64,000 nt of DNA, taken from positions 1-64,000 of the forward strand of contig NZ_JACJSP010000012.1 in the NCBI RefSeq assembly GCF_014698235.1, read 5' to 3'. Below, piece by piece: positions 52,002-61,452 of this stretch (position 1 is its first letter; each line of letters starts with the position of its first letter). Made by a program: the position numbers and the translations under genes. The notes under the pieces are model-generated. The model ran no database searches. It worked only from the letters and a program-made list of their open reading frames with translations, and was not told the origin of the DNA. This DNA is from Limnothrix sp. FACHB-406. Lineage in GTDB: Bacteria > Cyanobacteriota > Cyanobacteriia > CACIAM-69d.

Positions 52002-52289
52002 ATGATGACTGCCAAAGAACGACTCCTCCTAGCGATCGACCAAGCACCCAAAACCGTCATAGAGATTGTTTTGACGCTTCTGATGTTTGTTCAGCAACAA
52101 CTTCAGTCATCGCTACAACCCCAAGCAGAGACACCGGAATCTGCTACGGATGAAGCCGCACCATTACCCAGCTTTTTTGCGACTGCCCAGCGCCTAAGCG
52201 CAGAACTCCCCGAGGAAGCCTGGAAAGATTGGCCGGCTGATTTTTCAATCAACCTTGACCACTACCTCTACAGCACTCCCTCAAGTTAA
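52002..52289 (+). CDS. small hypothetical protein, antitoxin-like
   Basis: A 95-residue protein. The N-terminus (TAKERLLLAIDQAPKTVIEIVLTLLMFVQQQLQ) is an amphipathic helix, and the C-terminus (ELPEEAWKDWPADFSINLDHYLY) resembles short cyanobacterial DUF2281-like antitoxin candidates. It lies 37 bases before the PIN antitoxin gene, but its relation to that pair is a guess. The start may be 52002 or the next ATG at 52005. Confidence 0.6.
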   Translation: MMTAKERLLLAIDQAPKTVIEIVLTLLMFVQQQLQSSLQPQAETPESATDEAAPLPSFFATAQRLSAELPEEAWKDWPADFSINLDHYLYSTPSS

Positions 52290-52326
52290 AGTGTAATTCT
52301 GCCCTGAATAAAGAGGATTAGGGAAG

Positions 52327-52587
52327 ATGACCAGCGCAGCTTTAGAAAACCTAGCCAGACAAATTCTGAATTTATCATGGGGTGATCGAATCCGCCTTCT
52401 TTGGCAAATTCTGCAACAGCTTTGGCAAAAATCAACAGTTCTTGAGTCTCATAGGTTGAGTACTGCGGAACCTAGTCCTTTTGAGCAGCAATTCGGAACA
52501 TTAACACTCGATGAGCCTTGTGATTTCGACAATGAAAGTATCGATGCTGACTTGGCACGTGCTTACGCTAGTGACCTGGAATCTTGA
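52327..52587 (+). CDS. putative antitoxin of PIN toxin pair
   Basis: An 86-residue protein with a helical N-terminus (LENLARQILNLSWGDRIRLLWQILQQLW) and a charged acidic C-terminus (DFDNESIDADLARAYASDLES) likely to wrap the toxin. It ends in TGA overlapping the ATG of the PIN gene (ATGA, 52584-52587), a hallmark of toxin-antitoxin operons. No DNA-binding fold is obvious. Confidence 0.78.
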   Translation: MTSAALENLARQILNLSWGDRIRLLWQILQQLWQKSTVLESHRLSTAEPSPFEQQFGTLTLDEPCDFDNESIDADLARAYASDLES

Positions 52588-52991
52588 TGATACTTCTCGA
52601 TACCTCCGGGCTACTTTGCCTGCAATACGAGCAAGAGTCGCGCCATCAGCAGGCCGTCACTGCCTATCGAATGGCAACAGCTTGGATTACTCACAGCTTC
52701 ATTATTGATGAATATATGTCGCTAGCAACGGCACGGCGCTATTCGCGAACCAAGGCTATCAACTTTATCAACTCATTGTTGAATACACCAAAGATTGAAA
52801 TAGTTTGGGTTGATGAATTTCTGGTTAGAGCTGCCGTCACACTCTTGCAGAATCGCCCTGATAAGACTTACTCTCTCTGCGATACTGTCAGCTTTGTTTT
52901 GATGCAGCAGCGGGGTATTCGTGAAGCATTGACGACTGATAAACACTTCACCCAAGAAGGATTTACAGCAATTTTGCGGCAAACAAATTGA
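52584..52991 (+). CDS. VapC-like PIN-domain ribonuclease toxin
   Basis: A 135-residue PIN protein. Acidic active-site residues are Asp6 (MILLDTSGL), Glu43 (IIDEYMSL), Asp100 (YSLCDTVSFVLM) and Asp119 (LTTDKHF), the canonical order. It likely cleaves RNA (initiator tRNA or rRNA in studied relatives), kept inactive by the antitoxin whose gene overlaps its start. It is complete, ending at 52991. Confidence 0.9.
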   Translation: MMILLDTSGLLCLQYEQESRHQQAVTAYRMATAWITHSFIIDEYMSLATARRYSRTKAINFINSLLNTPKIEIVWVDEFLVRAAVTLLQNRPDKTYSLCDTVSFVLMQQRGIREALTTDKHFTQEGFTAILRQTN

Positions 52992-53029
52992 GGGCGCAGG
53001 GTTGCTAGTCCCCACGCCCCCGATCGAAC

Positions 53030-53185
53030 TTACTTCTTGTCACGCGAACGCTTCAAGCCAGGAAACACCAACCAGGCGATCGCCACCGAACCAGCAAACA
53101 TTGCTGCCACCGGAAAGGTCTGCGACAAAGCCGCCAACGCCGCCGTTACTTCCAACAACAACTTGATGTCTTCGAGGGTTTCCAT
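53030..53185 (-). CDS. 51-residue single-span membrane protein
   Basis: A small gene with a strong GGAGGA upstream of the ATG at 53185 (eight bases away). The product METLEDIKLLLEVTAALAAL... has one hydrophobic helix (TFPVAAMFAGSVAIAWLVF) and a basic cytoplasmic end (PGLKRSRDKK). I do not match it to a known photosystem or NDH-1 subunit. It lies 161 bases from hemL on the same strand. Confidence 0.78.
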   Translation of the reverse strand: METLEDIKLLLEVTAALAALSQTFPVAAMFAGSVAIAWLVFPGLKRSRDKK

Positions 53186-53346
53186 CGGCTGTCCTCCGAA
53201 CTCGATATCTCTATCAAACTCGGCGCTTGTCGGAGTTACAGCCGTTGCCCTGTCGGACTTGGGTTGCTCTTTGATGAAACTCAGCGCGGGAACAGATCCA
53301 AAACCTGTCCCCGCTCATGAACTGAGTCATTCAGCGCAGTTTGCGA

Positions 53347-54645
53347 TTACAGGCTCGACAGCACTTCGCGAGCGGCGGCCAAGGTGGCTTCGATGTCCTC
53401 GTCTGTGTGGGCCAACGACGTGAAGCCCGCCTCAAACTGCGAGGGAGCCAGGTACACGCCCCGCTCCAACATGCCCCGGTGGAAGCGGCTGAACTTGGTC
53501 AGGTCAGCGGCCTTCGCTTCTTCGTAGTTGCGCACGGGGCCTGCCGTGAAGAACATGCCGAACATGCCGCTGATGTGGCCGCCGCAGACTTCGTGACCTG
53601 CTTCCCGGGCGATCGCCAACAGGCCGGTGATCAGCTTGCCGGTGATTTGGTCGAGATATTCGTAGCTGCCGGGACGACGCAGCAGCTCCAGAGTCTTGAT
53701 GCCAGCGGTCATGGCCAAGGGGTTGCCCGACAGGGTTCCCGCTTGGTACATGGGGCCAGCGGGAGCGACCATTTGCATGATTTCGCGGCGGCCGCCGTAA
53801 GCGCCCACGGGCAGCCCACCGCCGATCACCTTACCGAGGGTGGTCAGGTCGGGGGTAATGCCGAATTTTTCTTGTACGCCACCGTAGGCGATCCGGAAGC
53901 CGGTCATCACTTCGTCGAACACCAGCAGCGCGCCGTTTTCCTTGGTGATTTCGCGCAGACCTGCCAGGAAGCCGGGTTCGGGGACGATGAAGCCCGCGTT
54001 ACCCACGATCGGCTCCAGGATTACGCCCGCGATTTCGCCGGGATATTCCGCGAACAGGGCCTTGACGGCTTCCAGGTCGTTGTAGGGGGCGGTCAGGGTG
54101 TCGGCGGTGACGTTTTTCGGCACGCCGGGGGAGTCGGGCAAACCGAGAGTAGCCACGCCGGAGCCGGCCTTGACCAAGAACATGTCGCCGTGGCCGTGGT
54201 AGCAGCCTTCAAACTTCAGCAGTTTGGTGCGGCCGGTGTAGGCACGCATCAGGCGCTGGACGGCGATACAGGCTTCGGTGCCGGAGTTGACGAAGCGCAC
54301 CATTTCAATGCTGGGGACGGCATCGATCACCATCTGGGCCAGTACGTTTTCTAGGTAGCAGGGCGCACCGAAGCTGGTTCCTTTGTCGATCGCGGCTTTC
54401 AGGGCTTCCAACACTTCGGGATGGGCATGGCCGCAGATGGCGGGGCCCCAAGTGCCCACGTAGTCGATGTAGCGGTTGTTGTCCACATCCCAGGCATAGG
54501 CTCCCTGGACGCGATCGAACACGATCGGCTGACCACCCACGGACTTAAACGCGCGCACGGGCGAGTTCACGCCGCCGGGCATCAGCGTTTGGGCAGCGGC
54601 AAAAATTTCTTCTGAACGGGTGGTGTTAAGGGCAGTGGCAACCAC
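53347..54645 (-). CDS. hemL: glutamate-1-semialdehyde 2,1-aminomutase
   Basis: Makes 5-aminolevulinate from glutamate-1-semialdehyde, the last step of the C5 pathway to haem and chlorophyll. 432 residues, fold type I PLP enzyme. Motifs: [59 protein letters not shown] and the PLP Lys in [17 protein letters not shown]. The start is GTG at 54645, with AAGGAGA before it. tRNA-Arg lies upstream on the other strand. Confidence 0.96.
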   Translation of the reverse strand: MVATALNTTRSEEIFAAAQTLMPGGVNSPVRAFKSVGGQPIVFDRVQGAYAWDVDNNRYIDYVGTWGPAICGHAHPEVLEALKAAIDKGTSFGAPCYLENVLAQMVIDAVPSIEMVRFVNSGTEACIAVQRLMRAYTGRTKLLKFEGCYHGHGDMFLVKAGSGVATLGLPDSPGVPKNVTADTLTAPYNDLEAVKALFAEYPGEIAGVILEPIVGNAGFIVPEPGFLAGLREITKENGALLVFDEVMTGFRIAYGGVQEKFGITPDLTTLGKVIGGGLPVGAYGGRREIMQMVAPAGPMYQAGTLSGNPLAMTAGIKTLELLRRPGSYEYLDQITGKLITGLLAIAREAGHEVCGGHISGMFGMFFTAGPVRNYEEAKAADLTKFSRFHRGMLERGVYLAPSQFEAGFTSLAHTDEDIEATLAAAREVLSSL

Positions 54646-54818
54646 AGCGAGCTTCTCCTTAGTTGGGTGTAATGGTTGGTTGTGATGGGGTTGGCGAATA
54701 TCAAACCATTTTTACAACCCTAAAATTTTAAAATGAGAGGGGCGATCGCTGTCAGAAGTGGTAATATAGCCAAGCGATGTTGAGTGGCGCTTGTGCGGCC
54801 GCTTGCATAGCCGACCCT

Positions 54819-54892
54819 GGATGCGTAGCTCAGTTGGATAGAGCATCAGATTCCGGTTCTGAGGGTCGGGGGTTCGAGTCCCTCCGCATCCG
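54819..54892 (+). tRNA. tRNA-Arg (anticodon CCG)
   Basis: Acceptor GGATGCG/CGCATCC with discriminator G, D arm GCTC...GAGC, anticodon stem TCAGA/TCTGA around the loop TTCCGGT (anticodon CCG), and T arm GGGGG-TTCGAGT-CCCTC. 74 bases, no encoded CCA. Confidence 0.95.
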
Positions 54893-54970
54893 TTCCCATC
54901 AAATGGCGATCGCATAAAATGGCGATCGCGGGCTGGTTTTGGTGTTGTTCAACCAGCCCTAAGGTTTATT

Positions 54971-55639
54971 GTGACCACTGACGCATCGCCTTCTCATTCG
55001 CCTCATCTACCTTCCCAGTCGTCCGAATCGCGGGCTGGGGCTAATGTTGGTCTCGGGTCTGAGTCTTCACCCCCTGCGGAGTCTGCGGCCGCCAAGCCGG
55101 CCCCGGCCAATGCGGTGGTTACTCGCGACATGACGATCGATGACCTCGCTCCGGTCTTTCACCTGGGCGAGCAGCTTTTTCAAAATGAGTTGTATCCCAC
55201 GCTTTACCGCACTTGGGATGAGTGGGAGGTCACGGGCCTCTACAACACGGATCCGGAATATTGCCTGATTGCGGAAGTGGAAGGCGAGTTTGCGGGATTT
55301 GTGCTGGGTACAGTGATTGAAAAACAGGTGACCTACGGCTACATCAATTGGCTCGGGGTTGATCACCGATTCCAGCGCCGGGGCGTGGCCGACTCCTTGG
55401 TCGATCGATTCGTGGAGCGCACGATCCACCAAGGGGCCCGCAGCCTATTTATTGATACGGATCCCGCCAATGAACCGGCAGTGAAGTTCTTTACCCGCAA
55501 GGGCTTTGACAATGTGCGCCGCCACGTTTACATGTCGCTCGATTTGGGACAACATCCCTACTTTGGCCGATTGATTGACTACGAGCAAGATCAGGTGGAA
55601 CGGGCTGCTCGCAAGCACCGTCGCCGGGCCAAGGGATAA
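54971..55639 (+). CDS. GNAT-family N-acetyltransferase
   Basis: A 222-residue protein. The first 48 residues are a Ser/Pro/Ala-rich disordered leader. The GNAT fold starts at VVTRDMTIDDLAPVFHLGEQLF, and the acetyl-CoA loop is LGVDHRFQRRGVADSL (Q/RxxGxG/A pattern). The end has ARSLFIDTDPANEPAVKFFTRKGFDNVRRHVYMSL. A basic tail (ARKHRRRAKG) follows. Relatives acetylate ribosomal proteins, polyamines or small molecules. The substrate is unknown. The start is GTG at 54971. Confidence 0.9.
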   Translation: MTTDASPSHSPHLPSQSSESRAGANVGLGSESSPPAESAAAKPAPANAVVTRDMTIDDLAPVFHLGEQLFQNELYPTLYRTWDEWEVTGLYNTDPEYCLIAEVEGEFAGFVLGTVIEKQVTYGYINWLGVDHRFQRRGVADSLVDRFVERTIHQGARSLFIDTDPANEPAVKFFTRKGFDNVRRHVYMSLDLGQHPYFGRLIDYEQDQVERAARKHRRRAKG

Positions 55640-55682
55640 GCTGTGCAGTTGATCCCCTGATCCCCAAGCCTGCCCTCTGGCG

Positions 55683-55744
55683 ATCGTGGGGTGCGATCGT
55701 GGACTCCAATCGTGGGGTGCGATCGTGGACTTTGATCGTGGACT
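55683..55744. repeat. 26-base period tandem repeat, 2.4 copies
   Basis: ATCGTGGGGTGCGATCGTGG followed by ACT occurs at 55683-55705 and 55709-55731 (period 26), then a half copy GATCGTGGACT at 55734-55744. It lies between the GNAT and histidine kinase genes. Confidence 0.85.
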
Positions 55745-55785
55745 GAACTGGTGAGAAGCAAGGGCCGTCAGCCCCTAATTTGCCC

Positions 55786-58248
55786 ATGAAATTTTTGCCC
55801 CTGCGCACCAAAATCGTCCTTGCTGTGGTGGCTAGTGGCTGGCTGGGGGCGGCGGTGGTCGGTCACTTGACCCTGGAGATGATGCGGGCTTCTTTTTCGC
55901 CGGCCACCGTGCAGGGCCACCAAGAAAAGTATCGATCGCACGTATTGGCCTATTACCAATCGGCTGGATCTTGGGACGCAGCCAAACAGCGGGAAGACCT
56001 AGGCCACTTCATCCAGCGCCGTCGAGCAGCACTGGCCCACAATCGCGCTGCTGACCTGCCTAAGGATCCCCGCCCGATCGATTGTCCTGTGGAAAGCTGG
56101 CTTCAGCGGCTCAAGGCTTGGCTAGGCCCTTTGGTGATGTTTGGGCGACCCTCTCCGCCTCCCGTGACCCATGGGGGATTCGGGGCATCATCGTGCAATT
56201 CGGAAGCCGCTTTGCCACCGGATTTCCCGGAGTTGCCAGAAGATCCAGCAACGATTCCTGGCCGGTTCCCACCTCCCAAGCCAGGACAAACCAGAACCGA
56301 CCAGCGAGCCTGGCCCCCCAGCCGCCCGCTGTTTTCCGTGGTGGACTCAGCAGGCAACTATATCCTGCCGCCTGAGCGGGCCGCGCGGGGCGATCGCGTC
56401 CCATTTTTCGACTTGCAACGTTGGTGGTCTCAAGTATGGTCACAGCGCATTTCTGAGCTGCAATTAGATGAGCAAATTATTGGTTTCATTGTATTTGAAA
56501 ATGATTCGGAAGTAGATGACAGCTTCCTAGCCTATGAACAAAGTGTGCGAGTTAGTTTTTTGTTGGCTTTTTTGGTCACAGCGCTTCCCATTGGGATGAT
56601 GGGTTATTTTTGGGGAAATACGATCGCGCAGCCTTTGGAGCAATTAACAGAAGCCATTCGTTTGATGAAGCAAGGTAATTTAGACCGCGCGATCGAGGTT
56701 AAGGCGAATGGTGAAATTGGCCAACTGGCGACTGAGTTTGTGGCCATGCGACACCAACGCCAACTGGCAGAACAAAAATTAGCCCGCCAAAAGCAACAGG
56801 CCGAAGCAGCCAAGCACCAAGCGGAACTAGCTAATCAGGCTAAGAGTGAATTCTTGTCGAATATGAGCCATGAGTTGCGAACGCCGCTGAATGCTGTCAT
56901 TGGATTTTCGCAACTGATGAAGCGCGATATTGGCTTAACTGAGGAGCAAAAAACTAACCTGGCCGTGATTCAGATGAGCGGCGAGCATTTATTGAGACTC
57001 ATTGATAACTTCCTATCAATGGCCAAGATTGAAGCGGGCAAGGCGGAACTCGTTACACAGTCGATCGAGGTGCGATCGCTCTTTAAAGAAGTCATGGCCA
57101 TGTTCGAGTTGGCTACCCATCAAAAGGGATTACGCCTCGATTTTGAACTGGATTCCACCTTGCCTGCCTATGTGGTGATGGATGATGGAAAATTGCGCCA
57201 AGTGTTGGTCAATCTCTTAGGCAATGCTATTAAGTTTACGCCGGAAGGGGGCATTTCTGTGCAAGTGCAATATGCACCGCCCGATCGCCTGATGGTGGAG
57301 GTGATTGATTCCGGGGTGGGCATTGAACCGGCTGAGTTACCCAAGTTATTCCAGTCTTTTGAGCAAACCGCATCGGGGCGATCGAGCCGCGCAGGAACCG
57401 GATTGGGATTAGCCCTCAGTCGCTCTTTTATACAACTCATGGGGGGTGAAATTACGGTCAAAAGCCAGCCCAATCAGGGCACTGCTTTTCACTTTTCGAT
57501 CAGTGCACCCATTGGGGAACCGAACAGCGCCAATCCCGATCCCAGACAAATTATTGGGTTAGCGCCCGATTCCCCAATTCCTCGAATTTTGATTGCTGAC
57601 GATCGCCCGGAAAATTGCACCCTTTTGAGTCAATTGCTCAAGCGTGTGGGGTTTGCTGTTCGGGAAGTTCATGACGGCTATCAGGCGATTGAGGAGTGGT
57701 CTAAATGGCAGCCCCACCTAATTTGGATGGATTTACGGATGCCGCAACTTGATGGCATTTCGGCCATGAGACAAATTAAAAAACTAGCCCGCTCAAAACA
57801 GCAGTTTGTGGCTATTCTGGCCCTGACGGCCAGTGCTTTTCAGGAAGATGAAGAAGAGGTTTTAGCAACCGGTTTTGATGGATTTGTGCGCAAACCCTTC
57901 CGAGAGCAAACGATTTTGGATGCGATCGCCCATCATCTCCAGGTTCGCTATCTGTATGCCAACTTATCCACCGGTTTGGAAAGCGAGATTAGCAGCAGCT
58001 TCAGCGGGCGATCGCCCGTGGCCAGCCCTGAACTCACTGATCGCGTGAGTCAAAAACTACGGAATTTGCCAGAACCTTGGCGTAAGCAAATGCTGAAAGC
58101 CGCCCAAGAAGCGGACTTTTTTGAACTGGAATATTTAATTCATAAGTTGCCCCCGGAAGAGGCCTTAGTCATTGCTCAACTGAATCGTATTTTGCATGAT
58201 TATGATTATGATCAATTACAGTCATTGTTAAGTATCAATCTGTCATGA
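55786..58248 (+). CDS. hybrid sensor histidine kinase with receiver domain
   Basis: An 820-residue membrane kinase. TM1 is near residues 10-27. An extracytoplasmic sensor follows (to about 250), including a Pro-rich stretch. TM2 is [24 protein letters not shown] domain and coiled coil lead to the dimerisation domain with His362 ([15 protein letters not shown]). The HATPase domain has [17 protein letters not shown] and GTGLGLALS. The receiver has Asp649 ([12 protein letters not shown]). The last 80 residues are a helical unassigned domain. The ATG at 55786 gives the right N-terminus. The diguanylate cyclase response regulator 240 bases downstream may be its partner. Confidence 0.92.
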   Translation: MKFLPLRTKIVLAVVASGWLGAAVVGHLTLEMMRASFSPATVQGHQEKYRSHVLAYYQSAGSWDAAKQREDLGHFIQRRRAALAHNRAADLPKDPRPIDCPVESWLQRLKAWLGPLVMFGRPSPPPVTHGGFGASSCNSEAALPPDFPELPEDPATIPGRFPPPKPGQTRTDQRAWPPSRPLFSVVDSAGNYILPPERAARGDRVPFFDLQRWWSQVWSQRISELQLDEQIIGFIVFENDSEVDDSFLAYEQSVRVSFLLAFLVTALPIGMMGYFWGNTIAQPLEQLTEAIRLMKQGNLDRAIEVKANGEIGQLATEFVAMRHQRQLAEQKLARQKQQAEAAKHQAELANQAKSEFLSNMSHELRTPLNAVIGFSQLMKRDIGLTEEQKTNLAVIQMSGEHLLRLIDNFLSMAKIEAGKAELVTQSIEVRSLFKEVMAMFELATHQKGLRLDFELDSTLPAYVVMDDGKLRQVLVNLLGNAIKFTPEGGISVQVQYAPPDRLMVEVIDSGVGIEPAELPKLFQSFEQTASGRSSRAGTGLGLALSRSFIQLMGGEITVKSQPNQGTAFHFSISAPIGEPNSANPDPRQIIGLAPDSPIPRILIADDRPENCTLLSQLLKRVGFAVREVHDGYQAIEEWSKWQPHLIWMDLRMPQLDGISAMRQIKKLARSKQQFVAILALTASAFQEDEEEVLATGFDGFVRKPFREQTILDAIAHHLQVRYLYANLSTGLESEISSSFSGRSPVASPELTDRVSQKLRNLPEPWRKQMLKAAQEADFFELEYLIHKLPPEEALVIAQLNRILHDYDYDQLQSLLSINLS

Positions 58249-58393
58249 AACCGTTACAAAATTGCCATGAGACTGTCACGAAATTTGATTGACAGCTAAT
58301 TGATATTTGATTGATATTTTTAATTAGTGCTTAGTGAATTTTTTAAGTATTGTGCTTGTATTTTGCTCCTTCGCTTCATTGGCAATTAGGATA

Positions 58394-58435
58394 AATTCAC
58401 GAATTTCATGATTCGAGTTTCACAATTCGTGAATT
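58394..58435. promoter_or_regulatory. 12-base perfect inverted repeat in the kinase-cyclase gap
   Basis: AATTCACGAATT (58394-58405) pairs with AATTCGTGAATT (58424-58435). It lies 53 bases before the diguanylate cyclase start, in an AT-rich region. There is no U-tract downstream. It could be an operator or a transcript hairpin. A single inverted repeat does not prove either. Confidence 0.5.
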
Positions 58436-58488
58436 AAATTTGCAAATTTTCAGAAACTCGAAACCACAATCTTCAGGATGCAGAGCCG

Positions 58489-59508
58489 ATGAACTATTCA
58501 ATGATCGATCGTGTCCCCCCAGCAGACGGCCAGCACGAAGCCATCCATGAACTGGAGCACCCGCCCTGCACAATCCCGACAGTGCAAGGCAACATCCTGT
58601 TGGTGGATGATAATTTGGTGAACCTGCGAGTCTTGAGCCAGTTGCTGGTGCGGGAGGGTCACAAGGTGCGGCCGGTCAACAGCGGAGAACAGGCGCTGAA
58701 GGCGATCGCGGCCCATCGCCCAGACCTGATCTTGTTAGATATTCGGATGCCAAACCTAGATGGTTATGAAGTTTGTCAACGCTTGAAGGCTGATCGTCGA
58801 TTGCAGTCTATCCCGATCATTTTTATCAGCGCGGCCAACGCTGTTCACGACAAGGTTAAGGGGTTTGAGGTGGGCGGTGTGGACTATATCGCCAAGCCCT
58901 TTCAAGAGTTGGAAGTGTTGGCAAGGGTCAACACCCATTTACAGATTTATCGACTGCAACAGGCCCTAAGTCAAAAAATCTTGGATTTGGAAAAGGCGAA
59001 CGCCAAAATCACAGAGTTGAGCATTCGAGATGAGCTGACGGGACTGTTTAATCGCCGTCACTTTAATGGGCAAATGAGCCAATTATTTGAGCAGGCTCAG
59101 CGCTATCGTTCTCCCTTGAGTGTTGCGATCGGGGATGTGGATTTCTTTAAGCGAATCAACGATCGGTTTTCGCACGCGGTGGGCGATCGGGTCTTGAAAG
59201 GGGTGGCGCAAATTCTGCAAAAAAATCTGCGATCGAGCGATCTTTGTGCTCGCTATGGGGGCGAAGAGTTTGTGATTGCACTGCCGGGCATCGGCTCAGC
59301 AGATGCGGTGGCGGCTTGCAACAAAGTTCGCCAGGCGATCGAACAAGCGCCTTGGCCCAAAATTCACCCAGAACTCAGCGTCACCCTCAGCATTGGTGTT
59401 TCTGACCATTTAGCCCTGGGAGATTATGAGGCGATGATTGCAGAAGCCGATCGCTATCTCTATGCCGCCAAACATGGGGGACGAAACCGGGTTTGTGCCG
59501 CTTCTTAA
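58489..59508 (+). CDS. response-regulator diguanylate cyclase
   Basis: A 339-residue two-domain protein. The receiver (about residues 33-150) has phosphoacceptor Asp84 (LLDIRMPNLDGYE). A short coiled coil joins it to the GGDEF domain (about 180-335), with the active loop RYGGEEF (257-261) and an intact inhibitory RxxD site (RSSD, five residues upstream). It makes c-di-GMP from GTP upon phosphorylation and is feedback-inhibited. It is a likely partner of the hybrid kinase directly upstream. AGGA precedes the ATG. Confidence 0.95.
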   Translation: MNYSMIDRVPPADGQHEAIHELEHPPCTIPTVQGNILLVDDNLVNLRVLSQLLVREGHKVRPVNSGEQALKAIAAHRPDLILLDIRMPNLDGYEVCQRLKADRRLQSIPIIFISAANAVHDKVKGFEVGGVDYIAKPFQELEVLARVNTHLQIYRLQQALSQKILDLEKANAKITELSIRDELTGLFNRRHFNGQMSQLFEQAQRYRSPLSVAIGDVDFFKRINDRFSHAVGDRVLKGVAQILQKNLRSSDLCARYGGEEFVIALPGIGSADAVAACNKVRQAIEQAPWPKIHPELSVTLSIGVSDHLALGDYEAMIAEADRYLYAAKHGGRNRVCAAS

Positions 59509-59710
59509 TGTTTCGTTGAGGCCAAGGCGGTAGGATGATCGTTTTGGATTGCAGCCCCGTTTTTTTGATCGCGCGCGATCGCCCCCTGGGCTGAAGGATG
59601 CTGGGCTTGAATCATCCTCGGTCAACGCTGGGGCAGCGCGATCGACCCTTGAACGCAAATTCCGGGGCTGCTGGTTGTGTCGCACTCTTTTGTTGAAAGG
59701 CAAGTAACCT

Positions 59711-60685
59711 ATGGGCCCCGTCAGTCAGTTCATCAAACACCACTACCGCCACTTCAACGCAGCGGCCTTGGTGGATGCCGCTGAAGCATTTAAGGTGCAT
59801 GTGGAAGCCGGAAATCCGATGTTGCTGGCCATGGCCGGAGCCATGAGCACGGCAGAATTGGGCCTGTCGCTGGCGGAAATGATTCGCCAAGGCAAAATCA
59901 ACGCGATTTCTTGCACGGGGGCCAACCTGGAAGAAGATATCTTTAACCTGGTGGCCCACGATTACTATGTGCGGATTCCGAACTATCGGGACTTGACCCC
60001 AGAAGATGAACAAAAACTGCTGGACAAGCATCTGAACCGGGTCACCGATACCTGCATTCCGGAAGAAGAAGCCATTCGCCGCATGGAAAAAGCCGTGCTG
60101 GATGTGTGGAAGGCGGCCGATGCAACTGGGCAACGGAAGTTCCCCCACGAATTTTTCTATGAAGTGCTGCTGAATGGCTCCTTGAAGGAGTATTACCAAA
60201 TCGATCCCAAAAATTCCTGGATGTTGGCGGCGGCTGAACGGAATTTGCCGATCTTTGTGCCCGGCTGGGAAGATTCGACCCTGGGGAACATTTTTGCGGC
60301 TCGCTGCATTGAGGGCGACATCAAAAATGTCCACACGGTGCGCACGGGCATTGAATACATGATGGCTCTGGCGGACTACTACACGAAGGTTTCGATCGAG
60401 AGCGGCCAGTCGATCGGGTTCTTCCAAATTGCGGGCGGCATTGCGGGCGACTTCCCCATTTGCGTTGTGCCCATGTTGCAGCAAGACCTGCTGCGCGAAA
60501 CGCCGCTGTGGGGCTATTTCTGCCAAATCAGCGATTCCACCACCAGCTATGGTTCCTATTCGGGAGCCGTGCCCAACGAGAAAATCACCTGGGGCAAGCT
60601 GTCGATCGACACGCCCCGGTTTGTGATTGAAAGTGACGCAACGATCGTGGCTCCGTTGGTGTTTGCCTACGTGTTGGGCTGGTAA
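59711..60685 (+). CDS. speY: deoxyhypusine-synthase-like protein (SpeY-type)
   Basis: A 324-residue protein of the deoxyhypusine/homospermidine synthase family. The NAD-binding region has ISCTGANLEEDIFNLVAHDYY, VPGWEDSTLGNIFAA and GGIAGDFPICVVPM. The Lys in TWGKLSIDTPRF corresponds to the catalytic Lys of eukaryotic deoxyhypusine synthase. Bacteria lack eIF5A, so bacterial members are thought to make homospermidine or another polyamine derivative. The precise reaction here is not shown. ATG at 59711 after AAAGG. Confidence 0.88.
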   Translation: MGPVSQFIKHHYRHFNAAALVDAAEAFKVHVEAGNPMLLAMAGAMSTAELGLSLAEMIRQGKINAISCTGANLEEDIFNLVAHDYYVRIPNYRDLTPEDEQKLLDKHLNRVTDTCIPEEEAIRRMEKAVLDVWKAADATGQRKFPHEFFYEVLLNGSLKEYYQIDPKNSWMLAAAERNLPIFVPGWEDSTLGNIFAARCIEGDIKNVHTVRTGIEYMMALADYYTKVSIESGQSIGFFQIAGGIAGDFPICVVPMLQQDLLRETPLWGYFCQISDSTTSYGSYSGAVPNEKITWGKLSIDTPRFVIESDATIVAPLVFAYVLGW

Positions 60686-61050
60686 CGAAGCGGCGATCGG
60701 TTACCCAATCGATCGCTCAGGTCACTTTCAGATCAATCTCCGGCCAATCTCAGATTGCTGATTGCTAAATGTCAATTGCTGATTGACAAGCAATTGGCAA
60801 TCGATGTAGCTCATTCGATGTAGCCCATTGTTGCTAGATCTAGCCCTGCTCTGCTGTCTGGGGATGGCTGCCATTTCCCAAGGACAGCGGGGTGGGCCAA
60901 CCATGCCCAATCGGAGGTATTAAAACTCCAAAATTGCCCACCGCCAATCGATCGGGCGATCGACGGTAGGATGATTGGGATTTAGCGGCAACCTTGGGCC
61001 CCAGCGGCTCTGCATTGCCCTGTACCTGGACTTCACCCCCATCCTTGACC
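60686..61050. other. intergenic region with short duplicated words
   Basis: 365 bases. Contains CGATGTAGCTCATT/CGATGTAGCCCATT in tandem (60802-60829) and CAATTGCTGATTGACAAGCAATTG (60773-60796), an imperfect palindrome. No coding frame or RNA gene is recognised. Confidence 0.45.
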
Positions 61051-61452
61051 ATGCCCGACATTGTTGACATTGCCATTAATGCCGGTTCCTTTGAAACCCT
61101 CGTAACCGCCGTCAAGGTGGCTGGATTGGTCGAAGCCCTGAAAAGTCCAGGCCCCTTCACCGTATTTGCGCCCAACGACCAGGCCTTTGCTCAGCTCCCA
61201 CCCGGCACGGTGCAAACCCTGGTGCAAAACCCCCCACAACTGGCTCGCATCCTGAAATATCACGTGGTGGCTGGTAAATACACCCAAGCAGATTTGGCCC
61301 AGATGACCCAACTGGAATCGCTCGAAGGTGCTCCGATTCCGGTGCGGGTTGGCAAAAACTTCGAGGTGAAAAATGCCACGGTGGTGGCGGCCGACATCGA
61401 AGCGGCCAATGGCGTGATCCATGTGCTCGATCGGGTAATTCTGATGGGTTAA
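61051..61452 (+). CDS. fasciclin-domain protein
   Basis: A 133-residue single FAS1 domain: [28 protein letters not shown], the H1 motif [31 protein letters not shown], and the H2 motif [24 protein letters not shown]. No signal peptide is visible from the ATG at 61051, so unlike many secreted fasciclins it may be cytosolic. Such proteins mediate adhesion or unknown functions in cyanobacteria. Confidence 0.92.
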   Translation: MPDIVDIAINAGSFETLVTAVKVAGLVEALKSPGPFTVFAPNDQAFAQLPPGTVQTLVQNPPQLARILKYHVVAGKYTQADLAQMTQLESLEGAPIPVRVGKNFEVKNATVVAADIEAANGVIHVLDRVILMG

